Below are positions 9,001-15,434 of a stretch of 22,683 nt of DNA, one piece after another. The DNA is from a virus. The notes below the pieces were generated by a model. It was not told the origin of the DNA, searched no databases, and worked only from the letters and a program-made list of their open reading frames with translations. Location: IMG/VR virus record IMGVR_UViG_3300032238_000731, positions 1 through 22,683 of that record; one strand, given 5' to 3'. Numbering within the stretch: position 1 is the first letter of the stretch; every line of letters starts with the position of its first letter. A program made the translations under genes and the position numbers.

Positions 9001-11158
9001 TACTGGAACTAAACAAACTAGATTTAACTCTGATTTTTCTATTGGAGATATCTTTAGAGTTTATACATTAAAACCATCTGGAAATGGTCCAGGAACTTAT
9101 TTTCAGTCTAGAATTACTCAAATCAAAAATAACCAAATTTTACAAATTGAAGAAATTCCTGAATATAATTCATCCGCTTCAAATTATTTTGTCCCAACAA
9201 GACTGTATCCTATTTCGGATTCAAGAATTTCACATAGATCTTATGATGGTGGAATTTCGATGACTGCTGGTTTAGTACCAAATACTCAAGTAATTCGACA
9301 AACAAGAAGATACTTTAAGTATCAATCTGGTAAGGGAATTCAATGTTCAATGGCTGTTAACTTTAACCCAACCATTGATATTGATCAAATTACTCCATAT
9401 GGATCTGTTGGTGTTACTACAATTGCTTTAATTGATTGTAAATATCCTCATGGACTGTCTGATAATGCAACTGATCTTGAAGATCTAAGAATTCATGTTA
9501 TGGGATGTGAAGGTCCATATGATGACGATTATAATCAAGATTTCCCACTGGTTGAGATTATTGATCAATACTCATTCACCGTTGCATTCCCAGATGAAGT
9601 ACCTAGAAGAGAACCTTTAGGGTTCCCCAAATTCTCAATAATCAATTGGGGAGATGCTGATGTAAGTATTAAATGTGGAATGTTTGATTCTCAAAATGGA
9701 TTCTTCTTCAAATATAATGGATCTAAACTATACTGTGTAAGAAGATCTTCAACTACTCAATTAGCTGGATGGGTTAATGTACAAACCTTAGAAACTGAAG
9801 TGAGAGGCGTAGACACTAGTTTTGTAGAGCAACTTGCAGCTAATGATAGAATGATCATTAGGGGTCAGACCTATAAAGTCATTAGAGTTGTTGACGACGA
9901 TCAAGTTTATATTCAACCAGGATATAGAGCTCCAAGTCAAAGAAGAATCTTTGCAAGTAAAGTAATTGATACTGAAGTTCCACAAGAAGAGTGGAGTATT
10001 GATCCTTGTGACGGTACAGGTAGATTTGGATATGATCTTGATGTTAACAAGATTCAAATGATTTACATGGATTATTCTTGGTATGGTGCTGGTAAGATTC
10101 GTTATGGATTTAAAGATCAAACAGGAAACTTAAAATATATTCATGAATTTGTACATAACAATGATTTTACTGAAGCATACTTTAGATCTGGAAACCTACC
10201 AGTTAGATATGAAATTGAGACCCTGGATACACCTTTATTCAGCCCAACACTTTATCATTGGGGAGTATCTGTTATTATGGACGGTGGATATGATGAAGAT
10301 AAAGGATATCTATTCAGTGCTGACTCAAATGCTTTACCATTTACGAATGGTGGTTACTCAAATAATGGTAGTGGAACAAGACCTGTTGGAAGCACTACAA
10401 GTGGATCTAAAATTATCACTGCAATTAACGCTACCGAAGCAAGTACCCTTGTTGTCGGTGAAATAGTTGAAGATAATGCATCAACCACCACATTCCCATC
10501 TGGAACTAAAATTACCTCTATTGAAATTGATCAGACAAATGCAACTACAAGATCAAGTAATACTTATCAAGTTACAGTAAATAAAAATGCAACATCGTCT
10601 GGATCTAAGACATTCAACGTGTATTCTGGAACGTCTGATTTAATTAAAAACTATGTACCTCTAGTATCCATTCGTCTTGCACCTTCTGTGGATAATGGAC
10701 TAACTGGTTCTCTTGGATTTAGAGATTTGATTAATCGTATGCAAATTGTTCTTAGAGAAGCAAGTATTTTAACAACTCACGACTGTGAAGCTGCTCTTTA
10801 TCTAAATTCTGAACTTTCTGATGATAACTTTGTTCAAGTTGGTCCTCCAAGTTTGTCTCAAATTTATAAGCATGAAGTTGGAGATTACTTCGCTGGTGGT
10901 ACAAAAATTTACTCCTTCAGAGTATCTGGTGGTGGTATTGTTAATGCTACCAGCGGTAAGAGAGGGTTAAATATTTCTAAGATTGATCTTACTGATATTG
11001 CTGTCCTAGGAAACTCAATTCTCGGTGGTGATAGAGTATTCCCCGATGGTCCAGACATTTTAACTTTGGTTGCAAAACCAATTGATACTTCTCAGATTAC
11101 TGGTTCATCGCCATTAATTCTATCTGCACGTATCACCTGGGCTGAACAACAAGTTTAA
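6023..11158 (+). CDS. Large virion structural protein, mosaic of beta-domains
   Basis: A 1711-residue protein with no signal peptide or TM segment, starting at ATG after AAGAGGGTCTA (a GAGG ribosome site). The N-terminal 130 residues (MARKLIYGPDILGFTPSTG..., YYETEDVTFEPGAAYVDG) form a distinct conserved-looking head. Then come many degenerate beta-domains with the core H.L..G..V...G......Y.V..V.....F, for example TTVTVNCAEPHNLIPGSIVEI (about residues 165-185), TDHGFNDGTKLYL, KAHNFKVNDTLVV and KYPHGLSDN. Near 1455-1532 a threonine/serine-rich GSTTSGSK..I module appears inserted before DLIKNYVPLVSIRLAP. The C-terminal section (LGFRDLINRMQIVLREA, HDCEAALYLN) is less repetitive and may fold as a globular tip or docking domain. 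Its position between two fibre-like genes suggests a tail or baseplate adhesin component. The exact T4 counterpart is unclear. Confidence 0.82.
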   Translation: MARKLIYGPDILGFTPSTGILTAKGYIPGQRVLLINNQTINTSIFNFSDPLTTVTTNYDGVTNKTTIDLSVDTSSMSATDKLQIYYETEDVTFEPGAAYVDGVNKFRVSEGQSLIDTDFEYGLQYSKWETLKQVNNIPTTYSLAAATQDPITVSSIDVKRNGTTVTVNCAEPHNLIPGSIVEIIGLVESLYEGTYIVSSVADVDTFTYKVKFKANKWKNLLTPYTLVYPGAFYTGSGVNVLNVETDANPVATGSTITVTTLTDHGFNDGTKLYLKSSRAVKVKKIDSPVNIIAGTATTTQRSTINSSTTPNDSRYFANKPIIIDDWMGDFEINFPFSAVNTTTGQFSYTSNQQVGVARTTPLVTGDAISFYTPVGNTLPGGITSFRTFYVFNASSVTTGITTTNKIGVTTTTFNIASSWGSTTPFVPTSTGNTLYGNHRLIVGRKVNNITRQDVITFSKAHNFKVNDTLVVVSPSAVSAVTRSRSNHTKNEYSYYYVRKVNSSTQIEVSTTQGGRIANINSGSSTVTPVASNICVFAKVKAHPYANCLWLPPQVGFATHPYETGDTVTYTASGGVGFVPAGLTNNENYILRRRYPNRFWYDLHPKTTPDINAPINLVFSNAAAGNVYAGIHTISRSTPSLAASTFRISLPPRGGINNNKYLQYSSGITVSAVGGLVNNGYYYAKTGDKETIINPGISTVNDRFRLADVTAETSIYAVAYSKNQTYMDIYVNNTNVVGYGISVGKMIQVSGFDGTAYEQNILNGLHYVTGVTTATSGTYRLKPRVRVFFPIATKNRFNSVSIVGGTKSLKNTRVCGIVSFSSSGGIGTHFLYDNNDNAADGLYEIENCSGTTFTFNTGVEIPTIVKTFTGGTAAGNVGWGTTASSPLINSTWIRVLNHNYSDGTQVVYNVGTGNSVIGGLVNGTEYYVRVRDKNHIGLTTIAAEAVDRILDDNDYLIIFSSAGANAAHSLTTNSIKGFLTGPGTVGFSTTSQIITGTKQTRFNSDFSIGDIFRVYTLKPSGNGPGTYFQSRITQIKNNQILQIEEIPEYNSSASNYFVPTRLYPISDSRISHRSYDGGISMTAGLVPNTQVIRQTRRYFKYQSGKGIQCSMAVNFNPTIDIDQITPYGSVGVTTIALIDCKYPHGLSDNATDLEDLRIHVMGCEGPYDDDYNQDFPLVEIIDQYSFTVAFPDEVPRREPLGFPKFSIINWGDADVSIKCGMFDSQNGFFFKYNGSKLYCVRRSSTTQLAGWVNVQTLETEVRGVDTSFVEQLAANDRMIIRGQTYKVIRVVDDDQVYIQPGYRAPSQRRIFASKVIDTEVPQEEWSIDPCDGTGRFGYDLDVNKIQMIYMDYSWYGAGKIRYGFKDQTGNLKYIHEFVHNNDFTEAYFRSGNLPVRYEIETLDTPLFSPTLYHWGVSVIMDGGYDEDKGYLFSADSNALPFTNGGYSNNGSGTRPVGSTTSGSKIITAINATEASTLVVGEIVEDNASTTTFPSGTKITSIEIDQTNATTRSSNTYQVTVNKNATSSGSKTFNVYSGTSDLIKNYVPLVSIRLAPSVDNGLTGSLGFRDLINRMQIVLREASILTTHDCEAALYLNSELSDDNFVQVGPPSLSQIYKHEVGDYFAGGTKIYSFRVSGGGIVNATSGKRGLNISKIDLTDIAVLGNSILGGDRVFPDGPDILTLVAKPIDTSQITGSSPLILSARITWAEQQV
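10385..10620 (+). other. Inserted GSTTSGSK-type beta module inside the 1711-residue protein
   Basis: Residues about 1455-1532 read VGSTTSGSKIITAI, then LVVGEIV, FPSGTKITSIE and YQVTVNKNATSSGSKTFNV. This matches a small module recalled from many phage and bacterial surface proteins (STTSGS..I.G......VG..V.G..I..GT.I.SI......T.S..AT..G...). The flanks (SADSNALPFTNGG and IKNYVPLVSIRLAP) are unlike it, so it looks like a cassette. The module identity is inferred by eye. Confidence 0.45.
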
Positions 11159-11164
11159 TAAATA
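11157..11164 (+). promoter_or_regulatory. T4-type late promoter motif AATAAATA
   Basis: AATAAATA overlaps the stop codon of the 1711-residue gene and ends 28 nt before ATG 11193. With the motifs at 315 and 5977 it makes a set of three NNTAAATA boxes, one ahead of each large structural gene. The A+T-rich surroundings weaken the single-site case. Confidence 0.5.
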
Positions 11165-11192
11165 TAAAAAATAGGGTGGAGAGTGAAACCCC

Positions 11193-14100
11193 ATGGCTAT
11201 CAATAAAAACTTCATTGTTAAGAACGGTCTTGAGGTCGGCACCAACGTAATTGTTGCTGATGAATCCACCAAAAAAGTGGGAGTTGGAACTACTCCCACT
11301 TCATATAAACTTGAAGTTTTTGGTGGACTTGGAACAAAAGATCTAAATGTAACTGGTGTTTCTACTTTATCAACTTTAAGTGTTGTTGGAGTAGCATCTT
11401 TTGTAAACTTAAGACCTCAAGGAATTTCTTGCACTGGTGTTGTTACTAGTGCTCAGTTTTCAACTGGATACCCTGGATTAGCAACTGCTATTGGAATTAC
11501 TACCGATACTATCAGTGGTCCTTCGGAATTATTCATTGACCCCGCTCCAATAGGAACTGATCTTGGAGTTTTGCACATTAAAGGTGATTTATATGTAGAT
11601 GGATCCTATGTTTCTCTATCTGCTGGAGATTTGGATGTATCTGATAAACTTATTGGTATATCTTCTAATGTTTCTCCTGACGATGCAACGACTGCTGATC
11701 AGAGCGGTATAAAAGTTTATGGTACAACAGATAAGACTTTTGTATATAATTATGGAACAGATTCTTGGCTATCTGATCAGAATTTAGATATTTCCTCCGG
11801 AAAAGTATATAAAATTGGTGGAGCACAAGTATTATCTAGTACTAATTTGGGGTCTGGGGTTACAATTTCCAGTTTACAAAATGTCGGTACACTTAAAAAT
11901 TTAAACGTACAGGGTTATATAAACGCTACTGGAGGAATTGTAGGGATATTAACTGGAAATTCTACCGGGTTAAGTGGAACTCCAGATATACTTGTTGGTT
12001 TGGTAACTGCAAGTACGGTATATGTTGGAGCAGCATCAACTTTAAATTCGAGTGGAATTGATGTAACTGGAATAGTAACTGCATCATATTTTGTAGGTGA
12101 TGCTAGAAATTTATTCAATGTTCCAATCAGTTCTAGGTGGTTAATTAATAATTCTGGTATTCATACCCTTGCAAATGTTGGAATCGGATCTACACTTCCA
12201 ACATCAAAATTAACGGTAACTGGAGATTCCAGAATCACTGGAGTAGTAACGGCTCAAAAGTTTGTTGGCGACGGATCTGGACTAACTGGTGTAGTTGGAA
12301 GTGGTAGTGGTACTATTGTCCAAGATGATGGAGTACTTGTTGGTACTGCTGGTACAATTAATTTTGGAAATAATTTAATCGTTTCTTCAATTTCTGCTGG
12401 TTTAGTTACAGTTACTGCAGAAGGATCTCCTTGGCTTTTAAATTCATCTGGTATTCATACAACTTCCAATGTTGGTGTAGGAACCACAAATCCAATTGCA
12501 CGTTTAGATGTTTTTGGAAGTGTTTCAGTAGGTGATAGTACGACATCTAATGCATCAATTACTAGAAAAAATACAGATTCTGGATTAGTTTTAAGTGGAA
12601 ATGGTGCAAATATTGAACTTTATGGTTCTACTCATGCATCTTTTGCAGATAGAGCTTATTATGATTCTCTAAATCATAATTTTAGAAATGTTGATTCCTC
12701 AGTAGTTTATGCAACTATAAGCACTGATACTTCTTACTTTAATAATGCCGTTTTAATTGGATCAGCAACTTCAACTGGAACTGTAGATCAAGATCTTCAA
12801 GTTACTGGCGGTGCTTATGTTTCTGGTAATCTTGGTATAGGAACCACAAATCCAAATTCAAAATTATCTGTTTTCGGGTCTGTTGATATTTCTGGTGGAA
12901 CAGTTACAATTGGATCTACTATATTCCAAGGTAACAGTAGACTTGGTTGGGGAGTTGGTAGTTTCAATACGACTAATTTAAGTTTTGGAATTAATGCAGG
13001 TGCAGCAACTACAAATGGAACTTCAAATATTGCTATAGGTCATTCCTCCCTTTACTTAGCACAAACTGGATTTGGAAATATTGCTATAGGAAATTCTGCA
13101 AGTAGAGGGTTAAAGAGTGGGAATGGAAATGTTGCGATTGGTCATAGAGCATTGAGTGCTCCTTTCCAAGTAGATTTGACTGGAAGTGGTAATATTGCTC
13201 TTGGTTATTTGGCTGGAAGAGATTTATCTTTAGGCGCAAGTGGAAACGTAATTATTGGTAGTGCAGATCCATCACTTTCATCTCCGACTGGTCCTGTTCT
13301 AGCACCACCACTTCCAAATGGTAGCGAGCAACTTGTAATTGGATCTTATAATGGAGCATGGGTTTATGGTACTAGTGATTATAATGTTGGATTGGGGATA
13401 ACTAATCCATCCTACAAACTCCAGGTAAATGGAACCGTAAGAGGTAATCTATTCATCGGTGATGGATCTGGTCTTACTGGATTCAACGCAACTGGTGTTG
13501 GTATGGAGGTTCGTGATAACGATATTCTTGTTGGTGTTGCGACAATTATAAACTTCGGTGATAATGTTAATGTAACTCAAATTTCAACCGGTATAATCAC
13601 TGTAACTTCCCCAAGAAGTCAATGGGTTAATACTAATGCAGGTATTCATACACTTTCCAGTGTTGGTATTGGTAGCACAAATCCACAATCAAGATTAACT
13701 GTATATGGTGATGCAAGAATTTCTGATGGACTATCGGTAACTGGTGTTACGACAATTACAACCATAGGTGCGGATGTAGCAACATTAAGAATTAAATCAG
13801 ATTATACAGATGCGAAACTAGTTATTGAAAGGGATGAGATTGTAGATAAGGCTCAAATAGAATTTTACAGTGAAGAACTAGGTGCAAATGATTTTACCAT
13901 TGGTTTATCTGGAGACAGAGTTTTTAACTTCTTAGATCAAAATGGAAGTCAACTCGTCGGCATTGATACTACTGGAAATGTTAAGGTTGTAGGTATAGTA
14001 ACTGCTAGTAAATTTGTTGGTGATATTACTGGTACTAACTTTAATATTACTGGAATATCAACACTTGAGAGTGTCCAAACAAATGGATTAAGGGTTTCTG

Positions 14101-14744
14101 GAATTACAACTACCGATTTCTTGAATATTTCTGGAACAACTGTAATTAACAACTCTAGACAACTTCAAAATATTGCTTCTCTTGATGCAACGACAACTGC
14201 GACCATTGAATCTGCAATTGCAAATGCTCCAAATAATTTTACAAATATTAGCGTATCTGCTGGTTCTACCTTATCAACTCTTAATGTAACGGGAGTTTCT
14301 ACTTTTACTGCAGTAGGTATTACTACACTAACAGTTTCTCAATTAACTGTAAGTGGAATTGTAACTGCTCCTGTAGTCTCTATTTCAACTGTAGCAGGAT
14401 CTCAAACAGGAACTGGGACGACAATCACGGCATCTAATGGATCGATTTCCTATATTAGTTTACCAACATCTGGAACTGCACATAGTATTACTGTTTCTTC
14501 TTCGACTCCAGGTCAAAACCTGAAACTTTTTGTTCTCAATCCTACCACTGCAAAGACTGTTACTTTCTTCGTTGGACCTGTTGGTGCTGCTGTTTCTATT
14601 CCTAATGCTGGTGTTTCTACTTTCTCAGCAACGACAAATGGCGGAACATGGGCTATTGGTGCAAAATATATGGTAGATATGATCTTCCTCGCAGGTCCAT
14701 TAGGTGTAACTACAGCAACACATACGTTCTTTACTCTTACCTGA
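11193..14744 (+). CDS. Tail fibre-type protein with YadA-head-like repeats
   Basis: An 1183-residue fibre-type protein. The start MAINKNFIVKNGLEVG resembles the N-terminus of many cyanophage fibres. A stalk follows, built of recurring units W....GIHT..NVGIGTTNP.SKL.V.G (near residues 316, 412, 541, 730 and 809) alternating with VTA..FVGDGSGLTG. At about 609-693 there are five GN.AIG..A units (NIAIGHSSL, NIAIGNSAS, NVAIGHRAL, NIALGYLAG, NVIIGSADP), the pattern of the left-handed beta-roll in YadA-type trimeric adhesin heads. The last 110 residues (TASNGSISYISLPTSGTAHSITV... to THTFFTLT) lose the repeat and probably form the distal tip. A GGAG site lies 11 nt upstream of ATG. It likely binds the cyanobacterial surface as a trimer. 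No S74-type chaperone domain is evident at the C-terminus. It ends just before a strong terminator. Confidence 0.85.
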   Translation: MAINKNFIVKNGLEVGTNVIVADESTKKVGVGTTPTSYKLEVFGGLGTKDLNVTGVSTLSTLSVVGVASFVNLRPQGISCTGVVTSAQFSTGYPGLATAIGITTDTISGPSELFIDPAPIGTDLGVLHIKGDLYVDGSYVSLSAGDLDVSDKLIGISSNVSPDDATTADQSGIKVYGTTDKTFVYNYGTDSWLSDQNLDISSGKVYKIGGAQVLSSTNLGSGVTISSLQNVGTLKNLNVQGYINATGGIVGILTGNSTGLSGTPDILVGLVTASTVYVGAASTLNSSGIDVTGIVTASYFVGDARNLFNVPISSRWLINNSGIHTLANVGIGSTLPTSKLTVTGDSRITGVVTAQKFVGDGSGLTGVVGSGSGTIVQDDGVLVGTAGTINFGNNLIVSSISAGLVTVTAEGSPWLLNSSGIHTTSNVGVGTTNPIARLDVFGSVSVGDSTTSNASITRKNTDSGLVLSGNGANIELYGSTHASFADRAYYDSLNHNFRNVDSSVVYATISTDTSYFNNAVLIGSATSTGTVDQDLQVTGGAYVSGNLGIGTTNPNSKLSVFGSVDISGGTVTIGSTIFQGNSRLGWGVGSFNTTNLSFGINAGAATTNGTSNIAIGHSSLYLAQTGFGNIAIGNSASRGLKSGNGNVAIGHRALSAPFQVDLTGSGNIALGYLAGRDLSLGASGNVIIGSADPSLSSPTGPVLAPPLPNGSEQLVIGSYNGAWVYGTSDYNVGLGITNPSYKLQVNGTVRGNLFIGDGSGLTGFNATGVGMEVRDNDILVGVATIINFGDNVNVTQISTGIITVTSPRSQWVNTNAGIHTLSSVGIGSTNPQSRLTVYGDARISDGLSVTGVTTITTIGADVATLRIKSDYTDAKLVIERDEIVDKAQIEFYSEELGANDFTIGLSGDRVFNFLDQNGSQLVGIDTTGNVKVVGIVTASKFVGDITGTNFNITGISTLESVQTNGLRVSGITTTDFLNISGTTVINNSRQLQNIASLDATTTATIESAIANAPNNFTNISVSAGSTLSTLNVTGVSTFTAVGITTLTVSQLTVSGIVTAPVVSISTVAGSQTGTGTTITASNGSISYISLPTSGTAHSITVSSSTPGQNLKLFVLNPTTAKTVTFFVGPVGAAVSIPNAGVSTFSATTNGGTWAIGAKYMVDMIFLAGPLGVTTATHTFFTLT
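12138..13715 (+). repeat. Fibre-stalk repeat units encoded in the 1183-residue protein
   Basis: Five units with the core GIHT..NVGIG(T/S)TNP.S.L.V.G occur at about 12138-12230, 12429-12515, 12816-12880, 13378-13436 and 13619-13710. The second and third share near-identical DNA over TAGGAACCACAAATCCAA (starting near 12478 and 12839). The units are degenerate elsewhere. A related unit sits in the 1871-residue protein at 5494-5590. Confidence 0.7.
13019..13270 (+). repeat. YadA-head-like GN.AIG repeats
   Basis: Five successive translated units share GN(I/V)AIG..A with spacings of about 14-21 residues. This is the hallmark of the trimeric beta-roll in bacterial YadA-type adhesin heads. The DNA of the units has diverged, so the repeat is visible mainly in the protein. 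Confidence 0.65.
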
Positions 14745-14766
14745 GGACGCCTTAAAAACTGTCACA

Positions 14767-14796
14767 CCCTCTTTCCAGATCTGGAAGGAGGGTTTT
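14767..14796 (+). terminator. Strong rho-independent terminator after the tail genes
   Basis: CCCTCTTTCCAGA (14767-14779) pairs with TCTGGAAGGAGGG (14780-14792). All 13 positions match with one G-U, centred on AGATCT so the RNA loop would be GAUC. TTTT follows. It closes the structural module 22 nt past the stop of the fibre gene. Confidence 0.85.
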
Positions 14797-14801
14797 ATAA
14801 T
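14796..14801 (+). promoter_or_regulatory. TATAAT -10 box directly behind the terminator
   Basis: A perfect TATAAT overlaps the last T of the terminator tract. No good -35 is seen at 17 bp (TTCCAG). Transcription would begin near 14808 and read the 33-codon ORF at 14823 and the metallopeptidase. The same terminator-then-TATAAT arrangement occurs at 16593-16625. Confidence 0.45.
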
Positions 14802-14822
14802 GTGGGGAGATACAAACTTCTG

Positions 14823-14924
14823 ATGTACTCAAATACCGAAAGACTCGTTTTTGTTGGGAGTCTTCTTTTGTTGATGAATTGGGGGGTTCGTCTCACTCAG
14901 GTGATTATCAATGCTGTACTTTGA
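14823..14924 (+). CDS. Possible 33-residue single-pass membrane protein
   Basis: A short frame beginning MYSNTERLVF and continuing VGSLLLLMNWGVR to a hydrophobic end VIINAVL. It has a polar N-terminus, one hydrophobic helix of about 12-14 residues and a second hydrophobic stretch. Similar tiny TER/LVF..-type ORFs are, in my recollection, common in cyanophages. It overlaps the metallopeptidase start by 14 nt. A GGGGAG lies about 13 nt upstream, which is long for a ribosome site. The hairpin at 14840-14864 falls inside the frame, so this stretch could instead be a non-coding leader or terminator. Confidence 0.45.
   Translation: MYSNTERLVFVGSLLLLMNWGVRLTQVIINAVL
14840..14868 (+). terminator. 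Hairpin followed by CTTTTG; terminator or coding-region structure
   Basis: AAGACTC (14840-14846) pairs perfectly with GAGTCTT (14858-14864) around an 11-nt T-rich loop, followed by CTTTTG. It resembles a weak terminator. It lies within the 33-codon ORF and about 45 nt before the metallopeptidase start, so it may instead attenuate or shape that mRNA. Confidence 0.4.
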
Positions 14925-15345
14925 TCATTCTGGTCGAGGATACTCAAAAAAACGCTGCGAAAATACTGTAGATTGGTTTTTTGATAAGTATCTTCCCCGC
15001 CATAAAATTGACCTAACTATTGTCCATCGAGGTCTTAGGAGAGAAAGTGTATTTGGATGGGCAAACATTGAGGATGATACGTATCGCCCGCGTTGCTTTT
15101 TGATTGAGATTCAAAGTAATCTTAATTCCCATACATATTCCACAACTCTTTTACATGAACTCTGGCATGTTTATCAGTGGGTTATGGGAGATTTAAAGGA
15201 AAAGAGGTTGAAAAGAATCTGGAAAGGTATCGATCATACCGAAACAGATTATCAAGATCAACCTTGGGAACAAGAAGCATCTTTTATGGAGCAAAAATTG
15301 TACCTAGAGTACTTGACGGATGTTTCAAAAGGGTATATACTTTAA
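14911..15345 (+). CDS. Putative zinc metallopeptidase (HELWH, SprT-/gluzincin-like)
   Basis: A 144-residue protein with a zinc-peptidase signature. HELWH at residues 82-86 supplies two histidine ligands and the catalytic glutamate. PWEQEASFME at 118-127 offers E122 as the likely third ligand. This HExxH plus downstream E..A layout is typical of small SprT- and gluzincin-type domains. There is no signal peptide or TM helix, so it would act in the cytoplasm of the infected cell. It starts 14 nt inside the end of the 33-codon ORF, with AGGTG seven nt before ATG. Its 3' end contains the promoter for the next gene. The substrate is unknown; maturation of a virion protein or cleavage of a host protein are both guesses. 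A degenerate, non-peptidase zinc protein is possible. Confidence 0.65.
   Translation: MLYFDHSGRGYSKKRCENTVDWFFDKYLPRHKIDLTIVHRGLRRESVFGWANIEDDTYRPRCFLIEIQSNLNSHTYSTTLLHELWHVYQWVMGDLKEKRLKRIWKGIDHTETDYQDQPWEQEASFMEQKLYLEYLTDVSKGYIL
15313..15341 (+). promoter_or_regulatory. Sigma70-type promoter TTGACG-N17-TATACT
   Basis: TTGACG (15313-15318) and TATACT (15336-15341) are separated by exactly 17 bp. It is the best-formed bacterial promoter in the window. It lies inside the 3' end of the metallopeptidase gene and would start RNA near 15347-15349, leaving a leader of about 87 nt before ATG 15435. Confidence 0.7.
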
Positions 15346-15350
15346 ACAAT

Positions 15351-15401
15351 GACCAAGGTTGGTCAGATAAACCCTTGAGATAAGGTATCTCGCATAAGGG
15401 T
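15351..15401 (+). promoter_or_regulatory. Structured 5' leader with two hairpins
   Basis: The first hairpin is GACCA/TGGTC (15351-15364). In the second, ACCCTTGAGATA (15371-15382) pairs with TATCTC (15386-15391) and, across a GCAT bulge, AAGGGT (15396-15401), giving 12 bp with an AGG loop. Only TATTCTTAACTTT follows, so it is not a classical terminator. It may stabilise the mRNA or control translation from the AGGAG site at 15422-15426. An AUG at 15349 would open a nine-codon frame in the leader. Confidence 0.5.
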
Positions 15402-15434
15402 ATTCTTAACTTTAATTTCACAGGAGTGAATAAA

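Noticed and set aside
11174-11191. GGGT/ACCC pairing around the GGAG ribosome site of the fibre gene
   Set aside because: Only four base pairs with a 10-nt loop; likely chance.
354-14744. Possible diversity-generating retroelement acting on the fibre genes
   Set aside because: No reverse transcriptase and no template/variable repeat pair with A-specific differences was seen; repeats here are ordinary fibre modules.
14800-14823. Seven-codon frame starting at the ATG inside TATAATG
   Set aside because: Too short to support, no ribosome site, and its start overlaps the -10 box.
14881-14905. GGTTCG stretch resembling a tRNA T-arm
   Set aside because: The flanking bases do not form a T-stem and no acceptor or anticodon arm can be built around it.
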